The notes beneath the pieces were generated by a model that saw nothing but the letters and a program-made list of their open reading frames with translations, ran no database searches and was not told the origin of the DNA. Shown here one piece after another: positions 33,834-43,076 of a stretch of 64,000 nucleotides of DNA; position 1 is the first letter of the stretch, and each line of letters begins with the position of its first letter. Source of the DNA: Bacteroides sp. (GTDB lineage Bacteria > Bacteroidota > Bacteroidia > Bacteroidales > Muribaculaceae); assembly GCA_023666905.1 (NCBI GenBank), contig JAMPBC010000002.1, positions 1 to 64,000 on the forward strand. The letters run 5' to 3'. The position numbers were made by a program, and so were the translations under genes.

Positions 33834-36800
33834 ATGAAACGATACAACATTATCAACAATTCCCTCGGGTGGCTCTGTTTCATCATTGCCGCGGTGACCT
33901 ATATGCTCACCCTCGAGCCTACGGCCAGTTTCTGGGACTGTCCGGAGTTTATTTTGCAAGGCTACAAACTTGAAATCGGGCACCCGCCGGGCAACCCCAT
34001 CTTCATGCTTGCCGCCCGCTTTTTCACTAACTTTGCCTTTGGCGACGTTACCAAAGTGGCCCTGATGGTCAATGCCATGTCAGGCCTTCTCAGCGCGGGC
34101 ACCATCCTGCTGCTGTTCTGGACCATCACGCACATGGTGAAGCGCCTCACGGTGGCCGACGATGCCACCGAGGTGTCGCCCCTGAAAATGCTTGTTATTT
34201 TCGGGTCCGGCATTTGCGGCGCGCTGATGTATGCTTGGAGCGATACGTTCTGGTTCTCAGCCGTTGAAGGCGAGGTATATGCCTTCTCATCGTTCTGCAC
34301 GGCGCTGGTGTTCTGGCTCATTCTCAAATGGGAGAATCGTGCCGACAAGCCGCACAGCGACAAATATCTGGTGTTTATTGCCTATGTGATTGGTATTTCC
34401 ATAGCTGTGCACTTGCTTAATTTACTCTGTATTCCGGCAATTGTGCTCGTTGTTTATTATAAGAAATTTGCCAATCCCACCGGTAAGGGCTCGCTTATTG
34501 CTCTGCTTGTTTCGTTTGTGATTGTCGCTCTTATTCTCTACGGACTCGTGCCCGGTTTCATCAACATGGCCCAATTCTTCGAGCTTACATTTGTTAACGG
34601 AATGGGACTGTCGTTCAACATGGGTACGCTCATTTATGCCATTGTGCTCGTGGCATTGTTCTGCTGGACAATTTACGAACTTTACCGTCAGCGCAATCCG
34701 CTGATGATGAAAATTTCGTTCATTTTGAGTGTGTTCCTTTCCGGAATTTTCTGGATTGGCCACAGCGTGACGCTGCTTTTCTTGCTCACTGCCGCTTTGG
34801 CTGCATATCTGTTCGTGACCAAAAAACTTCCGGTGCGGGTGCTCAACCTCGTTGCCATAAGCATTTTGGTGATTTTCGTGGGCTATTCGAGTTATGCGTT
34901 GCTGCTTATCCGCTCATCGGCCCACACCCCTATGAATCAGAATGCGCCGGACAATGTGTTCTCGCTTGCCACATATCTTAACCGCGAACAGTATGGCGAA
35001 CGACCGTTGATTTTCGGCGAAACATTCGAATCGCAGCCTGTTCGCGATGCTTCCACCGGTTCAATAAAGACCATTACCGGTGAAAAACTATATGCCAAAA
35101 AGGTGAAGGAGTCGCCCGACGAAAAGGACCGCTACACCATGTATGGCGAGAAGCAAAGCTATGTGATGAGCCCCGAGCTCAACATGCTTTTCCCCCGCAT
35201 TTACAGCAGCGACGGTTCTCACCGTCAGGCCTACAGCGATTGGATTGGAGGCCTGGAGGGAAATCAGGTGATGGCAACCGTTTATCAGGATGCCGAGGGT
35301 AACTCCGTTCAGCAGGAGCCCCACATCAAGCCCACTTTCGGCGAGAACTTCCGCTTCTTCATGAACTACCAGCTCAATCACATGTACTGGCGTTACTTCA
35401 TGTGGAACTTTGCCGGACGCCAGAACGATATTCAGGGCAACGGCGAGGTAAACCATGGCAACTGGATTTCCGGCATTCCTTTCATTGACAACCCCCGCCT
35501 CGGTGACCAGTCGCTGCTTCCTTACGATGAGGGCGAGGGCAATGCCGGACACAACGTGTTCTTCCTCCTGCCTCTCATAATGGGCATAATCGGACTCGGA
35601 TGGCAAGCATTCACCTCCAAGCGCGGTATCGAGCAGTTCTGGGTGGTGTTCTTCCTCTTCTTCATGACCGGTATTGCCATTGTGGTTTATCTGAATCAAA
35701 CGCCCGGCCAGCCGCGTGAACGCGACTATGCTTTTGCCGGTTCCTTCTATGCCTACGCCATTTGGGTGGGCATGGGTGTTGCCGGACTCTGGCGCCTCAT
35801 TGTGGCTGCCATGCGTCCGAAGAAAGAGAAAGCAACCGAAGCTGTTGACGAGCCCGCCGGACCTATGGCGCGCAAGTCGCTTATTGCCGCATGCATTGCT
35901 GCCGTGGTGGGCATCCTTGTTCCCCTTCAGGTGGTGTCGCAGACCTGGGACGACCATGACCGCTCCGGCCGATATGCCGCCCGCGACTTCGGCATGAACT
36001 ATCTCAATTCGCTTGACCCCAATGCCATTATATTCACATACGGCGACAACGACACATTCCCCCTGTGGTATGCCCAGGAGGTTGAGGGAGTGCGCACCGA
36101 TGTGAAAGTGGTGAACCTGTCATACCTTACCACTGACTGGTACATTGACCAGATTCGCCGTCCGAGCTACGATTCAAAGGGTGTGCCCTTGCAGGCTGCT
36201 CCCACTGATTACGCTTACAATAATCTTGCTTTTGCCTACATTATTCCCGGCTACTCGGCCTCCGATTCCGTTCCGGCGATTGAGGCGGTTAAAGAGATAT
36301 ATCAGGCCGACACCGATAACGACTATGGCGTGACCGCCGTGAAGCATCCCCGCATGTACATTCCCGTGAACCTTGAGCAGATGGTGAAGGATGGACATCT
36401 GTCGGCCAACGATCTCAAGAACCCCCTTTTCATGCCTCTCAATGCCATTCAGCTTGACTTCGAGAACAATGCCAGCACCCGTCAGGGATTGTATCTGAAC
36501 AATATCATGGCACTTGACATGCTTTCGCAATCGGCCGCCAACGGCTGGAACCGCCCCATTTACTACGCCATGACCGTGCCTGATCGCAGCTACATGGGTC
36601 TCAACCCCTACATGCGCAGCACCGGCCTCACCTACGAAGTGACCCCTCTGCTGAACCGTTCGAGCGACATGGCCGTGAACACTGAAAAGGCTTACCGCAA
36701 CATCACCGAACGCTTCCAGTGGGGTGGGCTTGACAAGGTTACCGAACCGGGACAGGTTTATCTTGACGAAACCGTGCGCCGAATGGTCACCACCAATCGT

Positions 36801-37313
36801 TCGGCAATGCTTGACCTCTCCATTGCTCTGCTCAACGAAGGACTTTTGGCCGACTCCATTGCGGGTCCTGACCAAAAGACCATTGATGCGTTCCGGGCCG
36901 ACCGCTTCAACAAGTCGCGAAACGTGCTCAACCTCATGCGCGAGAAGCTCCCCACTGCAGCAATGCCTTTTGCCATGCAGGTGGGCGAACAGGTGGCAAT
37001 GACCTACTTTGTGCTTGGCGAGCAGACCAACAACGATGCCGACAAGCGCATTGCACGTGAGATTCTGCGCAATGAGATTGACCGGTACACCACCAACATT
37101 CTCTATTATCAGAGTCTGAGCCCGTCGCAGTACATGTCGCTTCAGAACACTGACCGCTACATTGACATGATTTACTTCCTTGACCTTATTGACAGCTACC
37201 GTGAGACCGGCGGCAACACCGACAAGCTTGTGAGCGAACTCTCGGCCAAGGGCGTGAATTTGAACCGACAGCTTGAATATCGCGAACGCAGCGCCCGTGA
37301 ACAAGCTGAATAA
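33834..37313 (+). CDS. DUF2723 membrane protein, protein O-mannosyltransferase-like
   Basis: 1159 aa. The N-terminal half has about 10-12 TM helices, beginning with LGWLCFIIAAVTYMLTLEPTASFWDCPEF, the DUF2723 hallmark with its acidic residue in the first loop, as in GT-C enzymes. A soluble region (about 370-560) and more TMs follow. The C-terminal third (about 680-1159) is soluble with ARDFGMNYLNSLDPNAIIFTYGDNDTFPLWY, another family signature. Members are proposed to glycosylate secreted proteins in Bacteroidetes (family knowledge). It is alone behind its promoter, then a deacetylase. Confidence 0.88.
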   Translation: MKRYNIINNSLGWLCFIIAAVTYMLTLEPTASFWDCPEFILQGYKLEIGHPPGNPIFMLAARFFTNFAFGDVTKVALMVNAMSGLLSAGTILLLFWTITHMVKRLTVADDATEVSPLKMLVIFGSGICGALMYAWSDTFWFSAVEGEVYAFSSFCTALVFWLILKWENRADKPHSDKYLVFIAYVIGISIAVHLLNLLCIPAIVLVVYYKKFANPTGKGSLIALLVSFVIVALILYGLVPGFINMAQFFELTFVNGMGLSFNMGTLIYAIVLVALFCWTIYELYRQRNPLMMKISFILSVFLSGIFWIGHSVTLLFLLTAALAAYLFVTKKLPVRVLNLVAISILVIFVGYSSYALLLIRSSAHTPMNQNAPDNVFSLATYLNREQYGERPLIFGETFESQPVRDASTGSIKTITGEKLYAKKVKESPDEKDRYTMYGEKQSYVMSPELNMLFPRIYSSDGSHRQAYSDWIGGLEGNQVMATVYQDAEGNSVQQEPHIKPTFGENFRFFMNYQLNHMYWRYFMWNFAGRQNDIQGNGEVNHGNWISGIPFIDNPRLGDQSLLPYDEGEGNAGHNVFFLLPLIMGIIGLGWQAFTSKRGIEQFWVVFFLFFMTGIAIVVYLNQTPGQPRERDYAFAGSFYAYAIWVGMGVAGLWRLIVAAMRPKKEKATEAVDEPAGPMARKSLIAACIAAVVGILVPLQVVSQTWDDHDRSGRYAARDFGMNYLNSLDPNAIIFTYGDNDTFPLWYAQEVEGVRTDVKVVNLSYLTTDWYIDQIRRPSYDSKGVPLQAAPTDYAYNNLAFAYIIPGYSASDSVPAIEAVKEIYQADTDNDYGVTAVKHPRMYIPVNLEQMVKDGHLSANDLKNPLFMPLNAIQLDFENNASTRQGLYLNNIMALDMLSQSAANGWNRPIYYAMTVPDRSYMGLNPYMRSTGLTYEVTPLLNRSSDMAVNTEKAYRNITERFQWGGLDKVTEPGQVYLDETVRRMVTTNRSAMLDLSIALLNEGLLADSIAGPDQKTIDAFRADRFNKSRNVLNLMREKLPTAAMPFAMQVGEQVAMTYFVLGEQTNNDADKRIAREILRNEIDRYTTNILYYQSLSPSQYMSLQNTDRYIDMIYFLDLIDSYRETGGNTDKLVSELSAKGVNLNRQLEYRERSAREQAE

Positions 37314-37352
37314 TTAATAAGGCGTTCTCTCCACCTTATATTTTAATAGCGC

Positions 37353-37973
37353 ATGTTCATCGAGCAACCGCCGTTGGCCTATCGGCTTCTTTTCCCGGAG
37401 GCTCTCTGGCGAATAAAGCATAAAGGCCGCAAAGCCGTTTATCTTACCTTCGACGACGGTCCGGTACCCGAGGTGACCCCTTGGGTGCTGGACACGCTTG
37501 ACCGCTACGGAGTGAAAGCCACGTTCTTCCTGGTGGGCGACAATGTTCGCCGTGCTCCCGAACTGTTCGAGGAGATAAAACGGCGCGGACATTCGTGGGG
37601 CAACCACACCATGCACCATCTGCAGGGCATGAAGGTGCCCACCTTCCGCTATATGCGCGACATCACCGAGGCCGATTCCCTTATTGACTCTCCGCTTTTC
37701 CGCCCCCCGCACGGATTGTTGAGATGGACGCAAGCCGCAGCCATAAAGGCCCATTACAACATTGTGATGTACGACCTTGTTACGCGCGACTATTCCAAGA
37801 AGCTTAACCCCGAGCAGGTGTTTGACAACGTTCGCCGTTACGCCCGTAACGGCTCCATAATTGTGTTTCACGATTCGCTCAAGGCCCGCGCCAACATGAT
37901 GAGTGTGCTTCCGCGTGCCATTGAGTGGCTTCAGTCGCAGCAATATGAGTTCCACGCACTCCCCATGCTTTGA
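37353..37973 (+). CDS. Polysaccharide deacetylase family (NodB) protein
   Basis: 206 aa. Catalytic motifs are in order: TFDDGP (residues about 31-36, catalytic Asp and metal Asp), NHTMHH (metal His pair), RPPHG, and the C-terminal IVFHDS. Such enzymes remove N-acetyl groups from peptidoglycan or other glycans. No signal peptide is obvious, so location is uncertain. The 3' end overlaps the queG start by 29 nt. Confidence 0.88.
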   Translation: MFIEQPPLAYRLLFPEALWRIKHKGRKAVYLTFDDGPVPEVTPWVLDTLDRYGVKATFFLVGDNVRRAPELFEEIKRRGHSWGNHTMHHLQGMKVPTFRYMRDITEADSLIDSPLFRPPHGLLRWTQAAAIKAHYNIVMYDLVTRDYSKKLNPEQVFDNVRRYARNGSIIVFHDSLKARANMMSVLPRAIEWLQSQQYEFHALPML

Positions 37974-38901
37974 TGCCATATTCAAGGGGAGCGGAGTGGC
38001 GGCCTATGCCATAACCGATGTGCAGCCGGTCGATTCCGAGGCTCAGTTACACTACGACAGCTGGATTGCCGCCGGCCACCATGCCGGCATGGATTATATG
38101 GAACGCAACGGCGCAGTGCGTGCAAACCCGGAGCTTCTTCTGCCCGGGTCCAGGTCAATGATTTGCTGCGCAGTGCCTTACCCCTCGCCGCTTCACCGGC
38201 CGAACGGAATGGCGGTCAACATAGCTTCATACGCACTTGGCGATGATTACCACAAGGTTATCAGAGACAAACTTCAGCAGGTGGCTGCACGTATTGTCGG
38301 GCTGTACGGAGGTGAGGCGCGTGTGTGCGTTGACACTGCCCCTTTTCGCGAGCGTTATTGGGCCCGTCGGGCAGGATTGGGCTTCATTGGCCGCAATAAT
38401 CATTTGATAATTCCCGGATTGGGTTCCTGCTTCTTTTTGTCCGAAATCCTCACCACAGTCCATCTTCCGGCCACCCCGCCGCGCCACTTTGCCGGATGTG
38501 GGAATTGCCATAAATGCATTGATGCTTGTCCGGCCGGAGCTATAACCGACCGCTGCACGGTCGACTGCCGGCGGTGTCTGTCCTACCTCACCATTGAACA
38601 CCGCGGCGAGTTCCCTCCGGAAACCGATTTGCACGGGCGGCTTTACGGATGCGATATTTGTGCCTCCGTATGCCCTTATAACCGCGAAGTGTCTCATGTT
38701 CGGGTACTCCCGGAATTGCAACCCCGCCCGGCCATTGCAGCTCTGACCCTCCAACAGGTTTCCGCGCTTGATCAGGAGGCTTTTTCACGTCTCTTCTCCC
38801 GCTCCGCCATAAAACGCGCCAAGCTTGCCGGATTGCTCCGAAATGCCCGCCAACTGCTCAATGCCGGGGACAATAGCGGAAAGTTTGGGAAAAATGTGTA
38901 A
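37945..38901 (+). CDS. queG: Epoxyqueuosine reductase
   Basis: 318 aa from ATG 37945; a longer frame lies deeper in the deacetylase gene. Reduces epoxyqueuosine to queuosine in tRNA, using cobalamin and two [4Fe-4S] clusters. Cluster ligands are seen as CGNCHKCIDACPAGAI and CRRCLS, CDICASVCPYN. The N-terminal HHAGMDYM and CAVPYPSP match the cobalamin-binding half. It lacks the C-terminal HEAT extension of long QueG forms, as usual in Bacteroidetes. Confidence 0.9.
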   Translation: MSSTHSPCFDAIFKGSGVAAYAITDVQPVDSEAQLHYDSWIAAGHHAGMDYMERNGAVRANPELLLPGSRSMICCAVPYPSPLHRPNGMAVNIASYALGDDYHKVIRDKLQQVAARIVGLYGGEARVCVDTAPFRERYWARRAGLGFIGRNNHLIIPGLGSCFFLSEILTTVHLPATPPRHFAGCGNCHKCIDACPAGAITDRCTVDCRRCLSYLTIEHRGEFPPETDLHGRLYGCDICASVCPYNREVSHVRVLPELQPRPAIAALTLQQVSALDQEAFSRLFSRSAIKRAKLAGLLRNARQLLNAGDNSGKFGKNV

Positions 38902-38906
38902 TTTTG
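38899..38906 (+). promoter_or_regulatory. -7 box for rbfA, at the queG stop
   Basis: TAATTTTG, full match, overlapping the last three bases of queG and 60 nt before the rbfA ATG. Confidence 0.45.
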
Positions 38907-38966
38907 TGAGCCATTCACAGCCCGCACTTGTTATTATTGGCAAACATAAATAACTTAAATAAACGT

Positions 38967-39302
38967 ATGGAAACTACCCGTCAAGCCAAAATATCACGCC
39001 TGATTCAGAAGGAACTCAGCGAAATTTTCCGCAAACAAACAGCCAAGATGCATGGAACATTGGTGTCTGTGAGCACCGTGCGCGTGTCGCCCGACCTCAG
39101 TACCGCCAAGGCTTATCTGTCAGTGTTCCCCTCGGCCAAAGCTCAGGAGGTGATTGAGAGCGTGAATCGTTCGGCTAAAACAATCCGTTATGAGCTTGCA
39201 CAAATCGTGCGCCACCAACTTCGCAAAACGCCCGAACTGAGTTTCTATCTGGACGACTCGCTGGACTACATTGAAAACATTGACCATCTGCTCACAAAGT
39301 AG
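38967..39302 (+). CDS. rbfA: Ribosome-binding factor A
   Basis: 111 aa from ATG 38967 (METTRQAKIS); the 13 residues of the longer frame are intergenic leader. RbfA helps mature the 30S subunit. The family pattern is clear: RLIQKELSEIF, then VSTVRVSPDLSTAKAYLSVFP and LAQIVRHQLRKTPELSFYLDDSLDY. It is followed by an ABC permease 27 nt later, a pairing often seen in Bacteroidetes. Confidence 0.93.
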   Translation: METTRQAKISRLIQKELSEIFRKQTAKMHGTLVSVSTVRVSPDLSTAKAYLSVFPSAKAQEVIESVNRSAKTIRYELAQIVRHQLRKTPELSFYLDDSLDYIENIDHLLTK

Positions 39303-39329
39303 AGTCATTAAGTCCTCATTCATTATCAC

Positions 39330-40556
39330 ATGGTTACATTGCGCATAGCCCTGCGCTACCTCTTTTCCAAAAAGAGCCACAGCGCGGTCAATGTCATCTC
39401 GTTCATCTCAATGGCCGGGGTGGCTGTGGCAACTGTGGCCATAGTGTGCGTGCTTTCGGTGTTTAACGGCTTCTCAGACCTGGCCGAGAGCCGCCTGTCG
39501 GTGGTTGACCCTGACGTAAAGGTTGTTCCGGTGAGCGGCAAAGTGATTCGCAATGCCGACTCTCTTGCTCTGCAGCTCGTTAAGTTATCCTGTGTAGACA
39601 CGGCGGTGGCCACTGTCGACGAGCAAGCGCTTGCCATAGTTTCCCACCGGCAAATGGCTGTGAACCTCCGCGGCGTGCCCGATGGCTACACCCGTGTGAG
39701 CAATGTGACTCCTGCGCTTATCGATGGCGTCTATGCCCTGCAAATCGATTCCACAAACATGGCCGTTCTCTCCGTGGGCACAGCCATAAAGCTTGCCGCC
39801 CATCCCGGCTCAATGATGCCGTTTGCTCTCTATGCACCGCGCCGCGTGGGGCGCATCAATCCCACTAATCCAATGTCGGCTTTCCGCTCCGATTCACTCG
39901 GTGTGGCAGGAGTGTATGAAATAGATGAGGCCGACAAAGATGCCTCTACGGTGATGGTGTCGGTCGACGTGGCCCGGCGGTTGCTTGATTTCACTGACGA
40001 AGCCTCAGCTATTGAAATAAAACTACTTTCCGAATCAACCTCGCCCGAGCAGTGCAAAGCCGACATTTCCAAAGTCCTCGGACCCGGCTTTAAAGTGCTG
40101 GACCGGCTTGAACAGGAGGAGAAATCATTCAAAATGATTGCCGTGGAGAAATGGATAACATTCATAATGCTCGCTTTCATTCTGCTTATAGCCTCGTTCA
40201 ATGTGGTGTCCACCCTGTCCATGCTTATGATTGAAAAAGCCGACAACATGGCCACACTACGTGCCCTCGGAGCGCGCCACGCAATGATTCGCCGCATATT
40301 CATCTGGGAGGGGTGGCTCATTTCAGTGTTCGGCGGAGTGATTGGCATTCTGACCGGATTGGGATTGTGTCTTGTCCAGCAAAAATTCGGCATAATCAAG
40401 CTTGCGGGCGATGCCTCGCAGCTGTCGCTCTCCGTTTATCCGGTGAGGGTTTCGGGAACCGACCTTCTCACTGTGATGGGACTTGTGGTGCTCACCGGGC
40501 TGTTCATTTCGGTCATTACCACCCACATTGCCCCGCACAGCGCCCACGAGCGGTGA
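39330..40556 (+). CDS. FtsX/LolC-type ABC transporter permease
   Basis: 408 aa with an N-terminal TM (about 20-43, MAGVAVATVAIVCVLSVFNGF), a periplasmic domain (about 45-270), and three more TMs near the C-terminus. This is the MacB/FtsX permease layout. Length and motifs resemble LolC/LolE, which release lipoproteins from the inner membrane. No LolD ATPase gene is adjacent. The exact substrate is inference. Confidence 0.82.
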   Translation: MVTLRIALRYLFSKKSHSAVNVISFISMAGVAVATVAIVCVLSVFNGFSDLAESRLSVVDPDVKVVPVSGKVIRNADSLALQLVKLSCVDTAVATVDEQALAIVSHRQMAVNLRGVPDGYTRVSNVTPALIDGVYALQIDSTNMAVLSVGTAIKLAAHPGSMMPFALYAPRRVGRINPTNPMSAFRSDSLGVAGVYEIDEADKDASTVMVSVDVARRLLDFTDEASAIEIKLLSESTSPEQCKADISKVLGPGFKVLDRLEQEEKSFKMIAVEKWITFIMLAFILLIASFNVVSTLSMLMIEKADNMATLRALGARHAMIRRIFIWEGWLISVFGGVIGILTGLGLCLVQQKFGIIKLAGDASQLSLSVYPVRVSGTDLLTVMGLVVLTGLFISVITTHIAPHSAHER

Positions 40557-40613
40557 AAATATTGTCAAAACGGCTAAAAATTGGCCATACATGCGGATTG
40601 TGCGTACAATACA

Positions 40614-40645
40614 CTTGTATTATTTTTCGTTATACCATATATTTG
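40614..40645 (+). promoter_or_regulatory. Promoter of the sulfatase gene
   Basis: CTTG (40614-40617, one mismatch to TTTG), 20 nt, TATATTTG (40638-40645), 28 nt before the ATG. Confidence 0.6.
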
Positions 40646-40673
40646 CACATCCAAAGTCTTAACACATTCGCAC

Positions 40674-42269
40674 ATGAAAAGTAACCTCACGGGCCTGTTT
40701 GTGCCCATCACTGCCATGGTTGCCGGTTCTGCAGCTGCCAAAGCTCCTGTTGCCAACACTGACAATTCCGCCGACAAAAAGCCGCTAAACATTGTCTACA
40801 TCATGACCGACGACCACACGGCCCAGGCCATGAGCTGCTACGACAAACGCTACACGGTCACCCCGAACCTCGACCGAATTGCCGAGAATGGCGTGAGGTT
40901 TACCAACAGCTTTGTGGCTAACTCATTGAGTGGTCCGAGCCGTGCATGCATGCTCACCGGAAAGCACAGTCACAAAAACGGATTCACTGACAACACCACC
41001 TGTGTGTTCGACGCCTCCCAGCCGACATTCCCCCGTTATCTGCAGGATGCCGGCTACGAAACAGCCCTTATTGGCAAATGGCATCTCGAGAGTCTGCCCG
41101 AAGGGTTCAACCACTGGGAAATTCTTCCCGGACAGGGCGATTATTACAATCCCCGCTTCATTGAAATGAGCGGCGACACCATTGTGCGTCCCGGATATCT
41201 GACCCACATAATCACTGACCGCAGCATTGACTGGTTGGAGAACGGTCGCGACAAGAGCAAACCCTTCTGCCTGCTTATCCACCACAAAGCCATTCACCGG
41301 AACTGGATGGCCGACACTGCCGATCTGGAACTTTTCGAGGACAAAACTTTCCCCATCCCCGAAAATTTCTTTGACGACTACGCCCGCCGCCAGGCTGCCG
41401 CCGAACAGGAAATGAGCATTGCCAGTAATCATGACATGGACCCCATTTACGACTTAAAGATGTATCGCCCCGACAAGGAAAGCCGCCTCAAGTCAACTTA
41501 CGAGGACTTTGTGGGCCGCATGAATCCAGAGCAAAAAGCTAAATGGGATGCTTTTTACGAACCAATCACCGAGAAGTTCTACAATGACAGTCTTCAGGGC
41601 AAAGAGTTGGCCGAATGGAAATTCCAACGCTATATCCGCGACTATCTGAAAGTGGTGAAGAGCCTTGACGACAACGTGGGGCGCACGTTGAAATATTTGG
41701 AAGACAACGATTTGCTTAAGAATACGCTGGTTGTTTACACCTCCGACCAAGGTTTCTACATGGGCGAGCACGGATGGTTCGACAAGCGTTTCATGTACGA
41801 GGAATCGTTCCGCACCCCGTTGATTATGATGCTCCCCGAAGGATACGACCGTCGCGGAGATGTGACCGAGATGGTTCAGAACATTGACTATGCTCCCACA
41901 TTCCTGGAAATTGCCGGCGTGGAGAAACCGGCCGACATGCAGGGTGTGTCGCTTATGCCTTTGTTGCGCGGCGAGAACCCCGGCGATTCATGGCGCCCCA
42001 CGCTTTACTACCATTTCTATGAATTCCCTGCCGAGCACATGGTGAAGCGTCATTACGGTGTTCGCGACGACCGTTACAAACTCATCCATTTCTATAACGA
42101 CATTGACACCTGGGAACTCTACGACCTCCAGGCCGACCCTACCGAAATGAACAACATCTACGGCCAGCCCGGCACCGAGGAGATTACCCGTTCAATGATG
42201 CGCAAACTCAAGGAAGCGCAGGAGCAGTACGACGACCCCATCCGCTTCCAATATCCAATTAATATTTAA
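40674..42269 (+). CDS. Secreted serine-type sulfatase
   Basis: 531 aa from ATG 40674. An Ala-rich signal peptide (1-22) is followed by the S1 sulfatase domain. Metal residues D46 and D47 sit in IMTDDHTA. The maturation motif is S86-G-P-S-R90, so the nucleophile is a Ser to be turned into formylglycine by a radical SAM anSME enzyme, which is not in the window. KWHLESLP and SDQGFYMGEHGWFDKRF are further family blocks. Such enzymes desulfate mucin or glycosaminoglycan sugars. No SusC/SusD genes are nearby, so it stands outside any polysaccharide utilisation locus here. Confidence 0.9.
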   Translation: MKSNLTGLFVPITAMVAGSAAAKAPVANTDNSADKKPLNIVYIMTDDHTAQAMSCYDKRYTVTPNLDRIAENGVRFTNSFVANSLSGPSRACMLTGKHSHKNGFTDNTTCVFDASQPTFPRYLQDAGYETALIGKWHLESLPEGFNHWEILPGQGDYYNPRFIEMSGDTIVRPGYLTHIITDRSIDWLENGRDKSKPFCLLIHHKAIHRNWMADTADLELFEDKTFPIPENFFDDYARRQAAAEQEMSIASNHDMDPIYDLKMYRPDKESRLKSTYEDFVGRMNPEQKAKWDAFYEPITEKFYNDSLQGKELAEWKFQRYIRDYLKVVKSLDDNVGRTLKYLEDNDLLKNTLVVYTSDQGFYMGEHGWFDKRFMYEESFRTPLIMMLPEGYDRRGDVTEMVQNIDYAPTFLEIAGVEKPADMQGVSLMPLLRGENPGDSWRPTLYYHFYEFPAEHMVKRHYGVRDDRYKLIHFYNDIDTWELYDLQADPTEMNNIYGQPGTEEITRSMMRKLKEAQEQYDDPIRFQYPINI

Positions 42270-42293
42270 CCCTTTACCACCCGATTCCTTTTG

Positions 42294-43052
42294 ATGGATA
42301 TTATCAGAGTTGACAGCACTGAATCAACCAATGCTCTTGCCTGGGAGCTGCTGAAGGAGCGCAATGCACCTTTTGCAGTGATGGCTCACACCCAGACGGC
42401 CGGCCGGGGACAGCGGGGCAATCATTGGGAATCGGAACCGGGGCGGAATGTCACGCTATCCATTGCCTGGTGTCCCGGACAGGTAGCGGCCTCGGAGCAG
42501 TTTGTCATTTCGCAGGCCGTGGCTGTGGCCATTGTTGAAACCCTGCGCCATTTCATGCCTGAGCTCACACCGGAAATAGCCATAAAGTGGCCCAACGACA
42601 TCTACGTGGGACAGCGCAAAATCTGCGGTGTGCTCATTGAGAACTCATTGAGCGGATGCAGAATATCGCGCACGGTTATCGGCATAGGGCTCAACGTGAA
42701 CCAGCGCACGTTCCTTAGCGACGCTCCGAATCCGGTGTCCATGTTCCAGTTGACGCGTAAAACATTTGACGTCAACGAGGTGGCATTGCAGTTGTGTAAC
42801 ACGGTTGAACATTTTTTCAACGCCCTGCTTTTGCCTCACCGCCATTCGCGCCTGCGCGGCCGCTACTTCTCAATGCTTTGGCGTTCCGTGGGCTATTGGC
42901 CTTATCTTGATGTTGAAGCCGATGAGCTGTTCGAGGCTCGTGTTTCAAACATAGCCCCCTCGGGCCACATTACGCTCACCGAGCGTAGCGGCCATCAGCG
43001 CACATTTGCATTCAAGGAGGTTCAGTCCGTGTTCAACTCAATTTTGCAATGA
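42294..43052 (+). CDS. birA: Biotin-[acetyl-CoA-carboxylase] ligase
   Basis: 252 aa from ATG 42294 (the TTG one codon before is less likely). Catalytic domain only, with no DNA-binding HTH, so it should attach biotin without repressing. Motifs: TQTAGRGQRGNHW (biotinoyl-AMP loop), ALSIAW-like strand TLSIAW, and KWPNDIYVG (catalytic Lys). The C-terminal beta domain (about 205-252) is present. Confidence 0.92.
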   Translation: MDIIRVDSTESTNALAWELLKERNAPFAVMAHTQTAGRGQRGNHWESEPGRNVTLSIAWCPGQVAASEQFVISQAVAVAIVETLRHFMPELTPEIAIKWPNDIYVGQRKICGVLIENSLSGCRISRTVIGIGLNVNQRTFLSDAPNPVSMFQLTRKTFDVNEVALQLCNTVEHFFNALLLPHRHSRLRGRYFSMLWRSVGYWPYLDVEADELFEARVSNIAPSGHITLTERSGHQRTFAFKEVQSVFNSILQ

Positions 43053-43073
43053 AAGGGAAATTGTGTAATTTTG
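43043..43073 (+). promoter_or_regulatory. Promoter placed right before the aroA start codon
   Basis: TTTG (43043-43046), 19 nt, TAATTTTG (43066-43073): the best spacing possible for the consensus. The aroA ATG starts 4 nt later, so transcription would begin at or just after the start codon. The -33 element lies in the last codons of birA. Confidence 0.55.
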
Positions 43074-43076
43074 GGC

